A DNA stretch of 34,490 bases, from NCBI GenBank assembly GCA_946497905.1, contig CAMMMI010000004.1, positions 1-34,490 of the forward strand. The letters are read 5' to 3'. This document shows positions 8,638-17,155 of the stretch, piece by piece. The notes beneath the pieces were generated by a model, which made no database searches, was not told where the DNA came from, and saw only the letters and a list, made by a program, of their open reading frames with translations. The stretch is from an uncultured Clostridium sp. Its GTDB lineage: Bacteria; Bacillota; Clostridia; TANB77; CAG-508. Both the position numbers and the translations under genes were made by a program. Each line of letters starts with the position of its first letter. The first letter of the stretch is position 1.

Positions 8638-9096
8638 TTAATATTGGAATTGTACCATATTTTCTACATTTTTTTGAGTTTCATAAACATTTATAATACC
8701 TTTTTGTATATCTTTTAAATATCCACTTTCCATTATTAAGCATAATACAAGAACAACTATAATAACCATTATTCTTTTGCTTACCTGATTTTTTTCTATA
8801 TCCTCATCATTAATCCTACTTAATAATTTTGATATATATGGTAATACGATTAATGAATTTAATCCTGCAAATATTAGAATTAGCATATTACCTATATCTT
8901 TTTCCATTTCAGGATTCTCATATGTTATTCCTGTTTTTGATATATTAAATGTTATCATTGTTATTATATACATTACTATTAATCCTACAATTGTATAAAT
9001 AATTTTTTTACCATGTTCTATTCCACTTAAATTATGCCATGTCCATGCAAGTACTATTAAATATATTATTATTGTTGTAATTATTATTAATAACAT
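8638..9096 (-). CDS. Small integral membrane protein, unknown function
   Basis: 152 residues with about four hydrophobic segments: LLIIITTIIIYLIVLAWTW (2-20), IIYTIVGLIVMYIITMITF, MLILIFAGLNSLIVLPYI, and IMVIIVVLVLCLIMESGYL. A short polar C-tail of about 25 residues follows. No family was recognised and there is no catalytic motif. It starts at an ATG behind AAGGAG, 20 nt after mutL, and is followed after 52 nt by miaA. It is therefore very likely co-transcribed with the DNA-repair and tRNA genes, without an obvious functional link to them. Confidence 0.8.
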   Translation of the reverse strand: MLLIIITTIIIYLIVLAWTWHNLSGIEHGKKIIYTIVGLIVMYIITMITFNISKTGITYENPEMEKDIGNMLILIFAGLNSLIVLPYISKLLSRINDEDIEKNQVSKRIMVIIVVLVLCLIMESGYLKDIQKGIINVYETQKNVENMVQFQY

Positions 9097-9116
9097 TTTT
9101 TACTCCTTACATTAAA

Positions 9117-11546
9117 TTATTTTCTTGCAAATTTTCTTTCTATATCATATTTTGACATTTTTATTGCTGTTGGTCTTCCGTGTGGACATGTGAATGGGTT
9201 TGGTAATTCTAATAGCTTACTCATTAAACTATCCACTTCTTGTACTGTTAGTGCCATATTTGCTTTTACTGCTGCTTTACATGCTACTGTTGCTATGAAT
9301 TTTTCTTCTTTTTCTTGTTTTGCTGTCCTTGCTACTGTATTTATTTCATCTAATGTTTCCAGAAATAGTTCTTTTGTGTCTAAATCTATACATACTGTTG
9401 GCACTCCTGTTAGTTTTATTGTGTTTTCTCCAAATTCTTCTAGACTAAATCCTGCTTGTTTAAACATGTCAAAATTGTCTTTTGCTATTTCCATTTCTTT
9501 ATGTGTTAGTGTTATTATATCTGGTAATAATAACATTTGAGAATCTTTTGAATTATCACTATAATAATTTTTCTTTACTTTTTCGTACATAATTCTTTCA
9601 TGTGCTGCATGTTGATCTAATATGTACATTTCTTTATCTATTTCTAATATTATGTATGTTTTAAATACTATTCCTATAAATTTATATGTTGGTTTTTGAT
9701 ATTTTTCTTCTTTTTCAAATACTGATATATTATTTTTTACTATATCAATTGCATTTGCTCTTTTTTCTTTTTGTTCGTCTGTTTCTTTTTCTTCTTGAAT
9801 TGGTTTTCTTCCAAATAATTTTGCATACATTTCATCAAAATTTTCTGATACTACTTTTGGATTATTATTTAGTTCTTCCATTTTTTGTTTTATTTCTTTG
9901 AATTCCTGCTTTATCTCTGGATTTTCTATTTCTTCTATTTTTTTATTTTGTTCTTCTAATCTTTCTTCCGCTTTCTTCTTTTCTTCTTCAGTTAACTCAC
10001 TATTCTGCTCTAATTGGATATTTTGATTATCTGAATTTTGTTCTTTATTTTCGCTATAATCTATTTCATTTGTTTTCGTATCTTCTATTTTATTTTCATT
10101 TTTTAATTCTTCTTTATTAGTATTTTCTATTTGATTACTTTCTTTTTTGATGTCATAGTTATATTTTTCTGACTCCTCTTTTAATGAAACTGGTTCTATA
10201 TTTTTTTCTTTTAATTCTTGCTCTATTTTTTCTTTCATTTGTCTTAACTTATTTAATACATCTGATGTATCTATTGGCTGACCTATATTAGATTTTAAAT
10301 TGTCTTGCGTATTAGTTTCTGTCTTTTGATTATATACATCTTCTAAAATATTATTTGTTTTTATTCTACTTTCTTCTTCTGTATATTCTTCTATCTGTCT
10401 CTCATTTTGCTTTCTAAATCCAAACAATCCGCTTGAATTATTTTCTTTTTTAGATTCTTTTAGATTTCTCAATCTTTCGTCAAAAGTTAGTGTTCTATTA
10501 TTAACAAAATCATTAGTTTGTTCTTTTTCTAGTTTGTTTTCACTATTTGCTACTAACTCAGTTTTTAATAATGTGTCTTTTATTGCATGATATATTGATT
10601 GAAATATCTTATTTTCTTCTTCAAATCTAACTTCTAATTTAGCAGGATGGACATTTACATCAACTTTTGCTGGGTTAACTTCTAAATTTAATACAACAAA
10701 TCCAAATTTCCCAATTGGAATTAATCCTTTATATGCCTGTTCTGTTGCTGATGTAAGAATCTTGTCTTTTATATATCTTTTATTTACAAAAAATAACTGA
10801 TTAGATCTATTTGATCTTGCTATTTCTGGTTTTCCTACAACTCCAAAAATTTTTATATCTTCATATTTGTAGTCTACTTCCATAACAGCATTTGAAATAT
10901 CTTTTCCATATATGCTATATATTACTGTTTTTAAATCTCCATTTCCATTTGTTTGTATAACTGTTTTTCCTGTATTTATTAACTTAAATGCTATATTAGG
11001 ATTAACTAATGCAATTCTTGTTATTACATCTTCAATATATCCTGATTCTGTATAATCCTTTTTTAAGAATTTATATCTTACTGGTGTATTAAAAAATAAA
11101 TTTTTTACTGTTATTGATGTTCCTGTTGGGCATCCTGCTTCTTCTTTATTTAAAATATTTCCCGCTTCTACTACAACTCTGTATCCTATATCTTGTGTAC
11201 TTGTTTTTGATACTAATTCAACATTGCTAATTGCTGCTATACTTGCTAAAGCTTCTCCTCTAAATCCCATAGAAGTTACACTATTTAGATCATCTGCACT
11301 TCTAATTTTACTTGTAGCATGTCTTTCAAATGCAATTTCTAAATCATCTTGTGCTATCCCTTTACCATTATCAGTAACCTTTATGTATGATATTCCTCCA
11401 TTTTTTATTTCTACTGTTATGTTTGTAGCTCCTGCATCTATTGAATTTTCTACCATTTCTTTTATAACAGATGCTGGCCTTTCTATAACCTCACCAGCTG
11501 CTATTTTATTTATTGTTAATTCATCTAATAATACTATATTCCCCAT
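9117..11546 (-). CDS. mutL: DNA mismatch repair protein MutL (endonuclease type)
   Basis: Links mismatch recognition by MutS to strand nicking. The N-terminal GHKL ATPase is intact: ENSIDAG (Bergerat N-box), DNGKGI, GFRGEALASI, and VDVNVHPAKLEVRF closing the transducer domain at about residue 320. The C-terminal endonuclease has the metal motif DQHAAHERIMYE and the partners ACKAAVKAN and CPHGRPT, so it should nick DNA itself, as in bacteria lacking MutH. At 809 residues it is about 150-190 longer than usual. The excess is a low-complexity Glu/Lys/Asn/Gln linker at roughly 340-610. The ATG follows AAAGGAATGG with a long spacer; an ATG inside that site reads ATG-GAA-TAA, so it cannot be the start. 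Confidence 0.97.
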   Translation of the reverse strand: MGNIVLLDELTINKIAAGEVIERPASVIKEMVENSIDAGATNITVEIKNGGISYIKVTDNGKGIAQDDLEIAFERHATSKIRSADDLNSVTSMGFRGEALASIAAISNVELVSKTSTQDIGYRVVVEAGNILNKEEAGCPTGTSITVKNLFFNTPVRYKFLKKDYTESGYIEDVITRIALVNPNIAFKLINTGKTVIQTNGNGDLKTVIYSIYGKDISNAVMEVDYKYEDIKIFGVVGKPEIARSNRSNQLFFVNKRYIKDKILTSATEQAYKGLIPIGKFGFVVLNLEVNPAKVDVNVHPAKLEVRFEEENKIFQSIYHAIKDTLLKTELVANSENKLEKEQTNDFVNNRTLTFDERLRNLKESKKENNSSGLFGFRKQNERQIEEYTEEESRIKTNNILEDVYNQKTETNTQDNLKSNIGQPIDTSDVLNKLRQMKEKIEQELKEKNIEPVSLKEESEKYNYDIKKESNQIENTNKEELKNENKIEDTKTNEIDYSENKEQNSDNQNIQLEQNSELTEEEKKKAEERLEEQNKKIEEIENPEIKQEFKEIKQKMEELNNNPKVVSENFDEMYAKLFGRKPIQEEKETDEQKEKRANAIDIVKNNISVFEKEEKYQKPTYKFIGIVFKTYIILEIDKEMYILDQHAAHERIMYEKVKKNYYSDNSKDSQMLLLPDIITLTHKEMEIAKDNFDMFKQAGFSLEEFGENTIKLTGVPTVCIDLDTKELFLETLDEINTVARTAKQEKEEKFIATVACKAAVKANMALTVQEVDSLMSKLLELPNPFTCPHGRPTAIKMSKYDIERKFARK

Positions 11547-11590
11547 TTTTATTCCATTCCTTTCCTAGCATTTGTTAGAGCGAAGCGATG

Positions 11591-11694
11591 TTCTTGAATA
11601 GGAAACAATATGAAACTTTAAGTTACTTAGGCTCAAAGTGAAAATAAACAATTTTTATTTTCAAAAGAAAAATCGAGTTTTTCCTATTCAAGAA
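11591..11694. repeat. Nested inverted repeat between the secF-like gene and mutL
   Basis: Perfect 15-bp arms TTCTTGAATAGGAAA (11591-11605) and its complement (11680-11694) enclose a second 9-bp hairpin, GAAAATAAA/TTTATTTTC (11640-11648, 11654-11662). The right arm abuts the T-run of the secF terminator, so terminator and palindrome form one compound structure. No protein is encoded in this 169-nt gap. Confidence 0.8.
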
Positions 11695-11715
11695 AAAAAG
11701 GGCGTCCCCTTTTCC
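11695..11715 (-). terminator. Rho-independent terminator directly after the secF-like gene (repeated type)
   Basis: AAAAGGG and CCCTTTT pair with a 4-nt loop, and a T-run follows on the minus strand. The stop codon TAG is immediately followed by GGAAAAGGGGACGCCC. Apart from one base this matches the end of sepF. Confidence 0.8.
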
Positions 11716-12342
11716 CTATTTTTCAAATTTTGTTGTTATTCCTATTAGTGTAAGCATATATACTATTAATACTAATGGTATAGTTAACCTTCCTATTGGT
11801 ATTCTTGTTATTGCTATTATACTTAACAATACTAATTGTGTTAGAATACATATTACTATTGTTTTTAATATTACTTTTAATGGATTTAGTTTATAGTATT
11901 TTATTGCCATATAGATTATTATTATAACTGTTGCTATAATAAATGGTGCTATATATGGTTTTATTATGTCTCTTCCTCTTGTATGTGGAATTGTTAATAT
12001 TTCTGTACTTTCTGCTAATAATTCTGTTCCATATTTTTCGTTTACTTTTTCTACTATGCTATTTCTTTGTTCTTCTGTTATTTCTTTTGCTATAATACAT
12101 ACTGTGTCTTTATATAATTCTACTTTTTGTATTATTACTTTTTGATTTTGTAATATTTCATCTGTAATACTTTTTATATCTGATATTTCGAATTCTTTTT
12201 CTAAATTTAATTCTATTTTTTGTGTTTTCTCATACCTTAAATCAAAATTTAGTCCTATATTTGCTGTTACTATTATCCCTGCTATTATTACTAATATTAA
12301 AATTATAATAAGTATTTTATTTTTTGTTGTTAAATTTTTCAT
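11716..12342 (-). CDS. Truncated, divergent SecF-like membrane protein
   Basis: Likely descended from SecF, the smaller half of the SecDF complex that helps complete protein export using the proton gradient. An N-terminal membrane segment (ILIIILILVIIAGIIVTANI) is followed by a small external domain of the P4 type (GLNFDLRYEKTQKIELNLEKEF...NQKVIIQKVELYKDTV...). Three further hydrophobic segments end at residue 208. Normal SecF has six segments and about 300 residues. Here the last two are missing, as is the conserved segment-4 motif with Asp and Arg (ND.IVVFDR.RE), replaced by LTLIGITTKFEK. The secD-like gene lies just upstream. The track start is a GTG without ribosome site; I prefer the ATG at 12342 (MKNLTTKNK), with 12351 also possible. 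Confidence 0.6.
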   Translation of the reverse strand: MKNLTTKNKILIIILILVIIAGIIVTANIGLNFDLRYEKTQKIELNLEKEFEISDIKSITDEILQNQKVIIQKVELYKDTVCIIAKEITEEQRNSIVEKVNEKYGTELLAESTEILTIPHTRGRDIIKPYIAPFIIATVIIIIYMAIKYYKLNPLKVILKTIVICILTQLVLLSIIAITRIPIGRLTIPLVLIVYMLTLIGITTKFEK

Positions 12343-12375
12343 TTTTACCATCTTTCCTTTCTTAGGCACAAATCT

Positions 12376-12499
12376 GGTTGGAAAAGAATTAAATTTTGGC
12401 TAGGCAAACGAGTTTGAAATTTATGAGGCGTACTTTTTGTACGTTGATTAAATTTCAAATGAAGTTTAACGACGCCAAAATTGTAATTATTTTTCAACC
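12376..12499. repeat. Nested palindromic intergenic repeat between secD-like and secF-like genes
   Basis: Imperfect outer arms (12376-12400 and 12474-12499, about 22 of 26 matching, GGTTG...ATTTTGGC) enclose a perfect TTTGAAATTT/AAATTTCAAA pair (12413-12422, 12450-12459). At the tip is a CGTAC-TTTTT-GTACG hairpin (12429-12443). It resembles dispersed palindromic elements of low-GC Firmicutes more than a terminator, because no T-run follows. On the minus strand it begins right after AAAGGATTGAGGTAAAA, which looks like a ribosome site cut off from its gene. Confidence 0.75.
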
Positions 12500-12574
12500 T
12501 TTTACCTCAATCCTTTCATGCAGATAATTCGGTTCTTCATCTTTTCATTTTTTATATTATGTTTATTTTATGTC

Positions 12575-14023
12575 TTACCTATTTTCAATTATTTTAAATA
12601 TATTTTTTGTTATAATATAATTATATATCGCCATTAGTAATATTCCCCAGAACATTACCATTCCAAAGCTACTAATAGGTGTCCAATTTATAAATGTAAA
12701 TGTAATTACTGTTATACAAATTGGTATTATTCTTATAAAGAATTTTTTATTTGTTTCTTTGTTTATTTGGTCTATTTCTTTGTCTTTTTCTTTCTTTATT
12801 TTTGATAATATACTATTAATAAATATATAATTTAATATTAGTATTAATCCTATTCCAAATAGTCCTTCTATTGATAATATTACATTTGTATATCTTATAA
12901 CTAATAAGAATAATGAAGCTAATCCAACATATGAAAATACTCCTAATATTCCTAATGTTTTAAATCTTATTATTAATATTATTAATGCTACCGCTACAAT
13001 TGCTAATACTACATATTGTACTATTTGTAATTGTTCATCTGTTATATCTGAAAAAATATATTCATTTCCTTCTAAACTATATTTTAATGGCATATTTCCA
13101 CAATCTAAAACTATTGCCATTCCACTAGCTTTTTGCACATTTTCAGTTAATGATTTTTCATCTGATGTAGCTTGTCCTACTGTTAATTGTAAAGTTCCTG
13201 TTCTTAATGGTTCATCAAAACTTGTTGTCATTATTTCTTCATCATCTATCATCATTGTTATTTCTTTTGCTTGTTCTTCGCTTTCTGATGATGTATCATC
13301 TGCTGCTGAATTTTCGTCTGTAGTATTTTCATCTGCTGTTGTATTATCTGTATTTTCTTCATCTTCTTCAGTTTTGTAATTTGTACTTATTTCTTCTAGT
13401 TTTTTAGCTCCATCTTTTGTAAATTCTATACTTAGGTATATAGATGTTCCAGCTGTTCCTGTAGATGAAGTTGATCCATACATTACATCTACTTTCTTTA
13501 TATCATTATTATCCATTAATACTTCTTGTGTTTGGCTATCTACTATTTCAAATTTTCCCATTGATGTCAGACTACTTATAACAAAATCTGTATCGTCATT
13601 ATCTGTTAATTCTATAACAATATCTCCATTTGTTTCATCTAATTTTATTGTATAGTTATTTACTTTTAATTCTTGTAATCTTTTTTCTATTATTCTTTTT
13701 GAAGTTTCGTAATTTTCTTTATTTAATGTTTCATCTTTATTGTATGGCTCTTCTTCTTTTGTATAACCTTTTTGTGTAAGTTCCTCATCTGTAAGATCTT
13801 CTGCATCTTTTACTTCTTTTCCTTCTCCATCTTTTATTACAGTTCTTGTCCCACTATCTAATTTTAATCTTATTACTCTTGCACCTTCTAAATCCATTGC
13901 ATATGAATATTCTTTTACTTTATCTTCCATTCTATTTTGTGTATGAACATATACACCAAAAAAAGCTATCATTGTTATTAATATAATTGTTAATATAAAT
14001 GTAATAATTTTAATTTTTTTCAT
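12575..14023 (-). CDS. secD: Divergent SecD-like protein translocase subunit
   Basis: SecD-type membrane protein thought to act after SecYEG in export. One N-terminal segment (IITFILTIILITMIAFFGVYV) precedes a large external region with the SecD P1 pattern: YAMDLEGARVIRLKLD, then YETSKRIIEKRLQELKVNNYTI and DIVIELTD. A Glu/Asp/Thr/Ser-rich acidic insert lies at about 217-250. The end of the external part is GQATSDEKSLTENVQKASG. Five C-terminal segments follow from about 333. The family's segment-4 motif with the essential Asp (GMAVDANVLIFERI) reads GIGLILILNYIFINSILSKI here, with no acidic residue. Length of 482 is normal. The ATG follows GGAGG. Assignment is good; proton-driven activity is doubtful. 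Confidence 0.75.
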   Translation of the reverse strand: MKKIKIITFILTIILITMIAFFGVYVHTQNRMEDKVKEYSYAMDLEGARVIRLKLDSGTRTVIKDGEGKEVKDAEDLTDEELTQKGYTKEEEPYNKDETLNKENYETSKRIIEKRLQELKVNNYTIKLDETNGDIVIELTDNDDTDFVISSLTSMGKFEIVDSQTQEVLMDNNDIKKVDVMYGSTSSTGTAGTSIYLSIEFTKDGAKKLEEISTNYKTEEDEENTDNTTADENTTDENSAADDTSSESEEQAKEITMMIDDEEIMTTSFDEPLRTGTLQLTVGQATSDEKSLTENVQKASGMAIVLDCGNMPLKYSLEGNEYIFSDITDEQLQIVQYVVLAIVAVALIILIIRFKTLGILGVFSYVGLASLFLLVIRYTNVILSIEGLFGIGLILILNYIFINSILSKIKKEKDKEIDQINKETNKKFFIRIIPICITVITFTFINWTPISSFGMVMFWGILLMAIYNYIITKNIFKIIENR

Positions 14024-14039
14024 TTTTTAATTCCTCCGT

Positions 14040-14699
14040 TTATAATAATTTTGTACCATTTATAACTAATTCAAACCATATTTTTAAATATTTTGCGGCA
14101 TATTTACTCATCATTGTTCTATCCATAAATATTTCAAAATAGTCCAGTACGGGACATAATTTTGTATCTATTGTTAGATTTAATAATATTTTTCTTTCTT
14201 CAACATTTAAATCTAATTCTGCATTTGTTACTGCATAATTTACTCTATCATGAATATCAAATGTTGAAAGATTTTTGTTTGTAACCCTGTCTCTATGAAC
14301 ATCAGATTTATCAGCAAGTATTATAGCTGCTGAAATATCACTTACCGCTGTTCCTGTATTTTCATCATGATTACCTATTGCCATCATTATTTCTGTTCTT
14401 TCTTCGACTGGCATTCCCATATCTTTTAATATGTTGTATGCAAGTATTGCTCCACTATGAGCATGGTCAGTTCTATTTACAGAGTTTCCGATATCATGTA
14501 AATATCCAGCTATTTTTGCAAGTTCTACCGTTCTTTCTGGATAACCCAACTTTTCTAAAATGTCTCCTGCTCTCTTTGATACTATTGATATATGTCTATG
14601 GCTGTGTTCTGTATAGCCTAAGCCATCTAATTGCTTTTGTGCACCTTTTATTAGTGCTTCAACTTCTTCATTCTTTCTCACTTCTTGTAAAGTTATCAT
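14040..14699 (-). CDS. HD-domain phosphohydrolase
   Basis: Metal-dependent phosphohydrolase of the HD superfamily, cytoplasmic, substrate unknown. The metal-binding set is complete: H36 (EHSHRHI), H68-D69 (GYLHDIGN), H111-D112 (GNHDENTG) and D130 (ADKSDVHRDR). The stretch after it (FDIHDRVNYAV) fits the same family. At 219 residues it is a stand-alone domain with no sensor or nucleotide-synthase partner, so it is not a RelA/SpoT protein. The ATG follows AGGAGG. It ends upstream of the secD-like gene with 16 nt between them, so the two probably share a transcript; HD proteins of this type are common neighbours of secDF in Clostridia. Confidence 0.88.
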   Translation of the reverse strand: MITLQEVRKNEEVEALIKGAQKQLDGLGYTEHSHRHISIVSKRAGDILEKLGYPERTVELAKIAGYLHDIGNSVNRTDHAHSGAILAYNILKDMGMPVEERTEIMMAIGNHDENTGTAVSDISAAIILADKSDVHRDRVTNKNLSTFDIHDRVNYAVTNAELDLNVEERKILLNLTIDTKLCPVLDYFEIFMDRTMMSKYAAKYLKIWFELVINGTKLL

Positions 14700-14784
14700 T
14701 TTGGCCTCCTTGTTTTTGTCTTTCTAAATTTTATATTAAAAATAAAAAAATATCAACTACTTTTTTAAAAAATATTAAAATAAT

Positions 14785-14830
14785 AAAGGACTATTATTTG
14801 TATATCTATATTACAAATCTTAGTCCTTTT
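14785..14830 (-). terminator. Terminator of the TasA/SipW operon
   Basis: Shortly after the last operon gene on the minus strand, AAAGGACTA pairs with TAGTCCTTT. An inner ATTTGTA/TACAAAT stem sits inside, and a T-rich tail follows. Confidence 0.8.
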
Positions 14831-14838
14831 ATAAATGT

Positions 14839-15435
14839 TTATTCTTCACCAATCACATAAATATCAAAATTATATTTATTTATATTTTTTCCATCTTTAG
14901 TATCTTCAAAATCATCTATATTATTCGTACTATATTCCCACCTCCAGTTTATTCTTATATTTTTTTGATTATTAGCTTTTATATTCCCTACTAATACTTT
15001 TTCTAATTCTTCCAATGATGAATATTTAGTATCATCATTTTCTATATAAAATATTAAGTTTTTAGGTTTTGTATTTTTACTCACAAATCTTATTCTATAT
15101 TTAGAATTTTTATTTGATTTTAATATTACGTTAAAAAATCCTTCTGTACCTGGTGCAATCAATTCCTTTACCAGAGTTTTGGGATTAATTGTATTTGTTA
15201 AATTTACATTTTTCATTTGTAGATTATTGTATTTTACATCAAATATATATGTTTCTCCTTCAAAATGTTCAATATCACTTGTAATTTGATTATTTTTATC
15301 TGAATTACTAAATATTTTAAAGAATATAAAATCATCTTGAAATGTGCTTATAATATTAGACTTTTTCATAAATATAAACAATATTATCCCTATTATTACT
15401 AATATTATTATGATTATTAATTTTTTCTTTTTCAT
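14839..15435 (-). CDS. Camelysin/TasA-like anchored or secreted protein
   Basis: 198 residues with a basic start (MKKKK) and one hydrophobic segment (LIIIIILVIIGIILFIFM). A beta-rich extracellular part follows: GETYIFDVKYNNLQMKNVNLTNTI, LIAPGTEGFFNVILKSNKNSKYRIRFV, KNLIFYIENDDTKYSSLEELEKVL, and WRWEYSTNN near the end. The same succession (iAPGTEG-F.iv, KpqNL-f.y, s..eLe, WkWaYe) occurs in the TasA-like protein at 16428-17015, so the two are paralogues. The track start is 16 codons longer, but CTAGGAG stands before the ATG at 15435. Probably a structural matrix or surface protein handled by the neighbouring SipW-type peptidase; last gene of the operon. Confidence 0.72.
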   Translation of the reverse strand: MKKKKLIIIIILVIIGIILFIFMKKSNIISTFQDDFIFFKIFSNSDKNNQITSDIEHFEGETYIFDVKYNNLQMKNVNLTNTINPKTLVKELIAPGTEGFFNVILKSNKNSKYRIRFVSKNTKPKNLIFYIENDDTKYSSLEELEKVLVGNIKANNQKNIRINWRWEYSTNNIDDFEDTKDGKNINKYNFDIYVIGEE

Positions 15436-15469
15436 GTTTTCTCCTAGTTTTTGTGATGTTTCTATAATA

Positions 15470-15976
15470 TTAAATATGCTCATTTTGTTCTGAATGAACC
15501 TTTATTTGTACATCTTGTATTATTTCTTCTGTAGAGGTAGATTTTGTTTTATCATAGATTATTTCTAACCTATAGTTTTGTTCTTCTTTTTGATTTTTGG
15601 TTAATTGTATTTCTTGTGTTTTATTATTCAATAGTGGTATTTCTTGATTGTTTTTATACATTTTAAATGATATAGTTTCATCATATTTTGAAATAATCTC
15701 TATCCAATATTTTAATTCTATTTGATTTACTTGGTTTTCTTCATTATAGTTTTTTACTTTAAAATCATAATATCCTGTATTTTTTATTGTAGTTATATCT
15801 ATAGTTGGATTATTTTCTACTATAATTATTGGTTTTGCAATTTGTGTTGTTGTATTTACTTTAACATTTGTCATTCCTTTACCTATACTATAACCTGTAA
15901 AAAATAAAAGAATTACTATTATTGTTACTATTATTAATGTTATTGTTTTTCCATTTTTTATTTTTATTAATCTCAT
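15470..15976 (-). CDS. Membrane-anchored protein of the SipW/TasA locus
   Basis: 168 residues. A short basic N-terminus (MRLIKIKNGK) is followed by one hydrophobic segment (TITLIIVTIIVILLFFTGYSIGKGM), then an external beta-sandwich-like part. Its pattern (YYDFKVKNYNEENQVNQIELKYWIEII, then SFKMYKNNQEIPL) is typical of small Ig-like proteins encoded beside SipW peptidases in Clostridia. The track start is 10 codons upstream; I use the ATG at 15976 because GGAG lies 6 nt before it. It sits between sipW and the camelysin-like gene (34 nt to the latter start). A role as minor fibre component or assembly factor is inferred from position only. Confidence 0.65.
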   Translation of the reverse strand: MRLIKIKNGKTITLIIVTIIVILLFFTGYSIGKGMTNVKVNTTTQIAKPIIIVENNPTIDITTIKNTGYYDFKVKNYNEENQVNQIELKYWIEIISKYDETISFKMYKNNQEIPLLNNKTQEIQLTKNQKEEQNYRLEIIYDKTKSTSTEEIIQDVQIKVHSEQNEHI

Positions 15977-16015
15977 CCACTTCTCCTTTTCTATCAGACT
16001 TATCAATAAGTTACA

Positions 16016-16435
16016 TTAGAATTGTATTTTCATTATAACTTTTCCTAATATTTGTGAATATGTAACTTTTTTCTCATCTTTTGTATTATTATTATCTCCT
16101 TTCGTATAAAATTCATTTTCACATTTTTCTATAATTCTATGTGTTATGAAGTTTCCGCTTTCGTCTACAAAAGTAACTATATCTCCTATACTATATTCTT
16201 TTTCCTTTTTTATAATTATGATATCATTTTTCTTAAATTCTGGTATCATGCTATTGGATTCGATTTTAAGAATTTGTATTCCAAATGGACTGATATTAAT
16301 ATTTTCTGAAAAAAGACTTAGATATATGATTATAAAAATAGAGAATAAAATAAAAATAAATAATATATTATATAATGTTTTTTCCATTTTGATTTTATTA
16401 ATTTTTGTATTCATTTGTATTTTTTTATTATGCAT
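16016..16435 (-). CDS. sipW: Signal peptidase I, SipW (Ser-His) type
   Basis: Membrane serine protease that removes signal peptides from a small set of exported proteins, such as TasA. One membrane segment (LYNILFIFILFSIFIIIYLSLF, about 21-42) precedes the catalytic part. The nucleophile is Ser62 in ESNSMIPEF and the general base is His99 in GNFITHRIIEK, where ordinary bacterial signal peptidases have Lys. YTKGDNNNTKD carries the supporting Asp region. At 139 residues it is short and ends at GKVIMKIQF without a second membrane segment. The ATG overlaps the end of the upstream TasA-like gene by 8 nt, and no clear ribosome site is seen, so translational coupling is likely. Confidence 0.88.
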   Translation of the reverse strand: MHNKKIQMNTKINKIKMEKTLYNILFIFILFSIFIIIYLSLFSENINISPFGIQILKIESNSMIPEFKKNDIIIIKKEKEYSIGDIVTFVDESGNFITHRIIEKCENEFYTKGDNNNTKDEKKVTYSQILGKVIMKIQF

Positions 16436-17015
16436 TTGGCATTACTTGTGTACCTGAAACTATTACATTAAATGTATAATTATTTATATCAATAGCATTT
16501 TGTGTATCTATTTGATCATTGGCTTTAATCTCCTCTGCATTTGACCCTATTTCATATGCCCATTTCCATTTTATATTTAATGTTTTTGTTTTTTCTTGGT
16601 CATTTGCATTTATAGTACCTTTTAGGTCTTCTTGCAATTCTGTAATAGAATTATATTCTTTTTCATTATATATAAATTTTAGATTTTGTGGTTTAGTACT
16701 TTCATTTTCAAATTTTATTGTATAATTAATTCCCACATCTGAACCAGTTCCATCAACTACTATTTTAAATGTTCCTTCTGTTCCTGGTGCTATTTTATTA
16801 TCAATTAAAGTTTCATTATTACATGTAGAGGCTAAATTTATTGTTTGAACTTCTTCATCTTGTCCATTTACTTTAAAACTCCATCTTGCTACTTCTGCAA
16901 TTCCTTCACCTCTTACTTCTGTTATATATTTTGAAAATGTTTGTCCTCCTATAAATGACAATACTAGTGCTATTAAAATAGCTAATAATAATATAATTTT
17001 TTTGCTTTTACTCAA
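16428..17015 (-). CDS. TasA/CalY-like secreted protein
   Basis: Likely main substrate of the adjoining SipW-type peptidase and a matrix-fibre or camelysin-like protein. The signal region has the TasA style: basic MSKSKK, hydrophobic IILLLAILIALVLSFIGG, then QTFSKYITEVRGEGIAEVARWSFKVNG. The mature part is a beta-sandwich: KIAPGTEGTFKIVVDGTGSDVGINYTIKF, KPQNLKFIYNEKEYNSITELQEDL, and LNIKWKWAYEIG. Length of 195 fits the family. The start is a TTG behind AAGGAGG. It is the first gene of a four-gene operon (this gene, sipW, the 15470 gene, the 14839 gene) served by the promoter at 17156-17184. Confidence 0.82.
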   Translation of the reverse strand: MSKSKKIILLLAILIALVLSFIGGQTFSKYITEVRGEGIAEVARWSFKVNGQDEEVQTINLASTCNNETLIDNKIAPGTEGTFKIVVDGTGSDVGINYTIKFENESTKPQNLKFIYNEKEYNSITELQEDLKGTINANDQEKTKTLNIKWKWAYEIGSNAEEIKANDQIDTQNAIDINNYTFNVIVSGTQVMPNA

Positions 17016-17155
17016 ATATACATTCCTCCTTATTATTAAATTTTCTTTTTTGATTTTTTAAGACTTTAAATTTTTTGTGTAGTATAAAAACTACTATTTG
17101 AATAAAAAATTATGACTATAAATAAATTTATAGAATAATGTGAAAATGTAATTAG

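Noticed and set aside
14378-14860. Plus-strand 160-aa ORF opposite the HD-domain gene
   Set aside because: The opposite strand carries an intact HD motif set with a good ribosome site; the plus-strand frame is hydrophobic shadow sequence that runs into a terminator.
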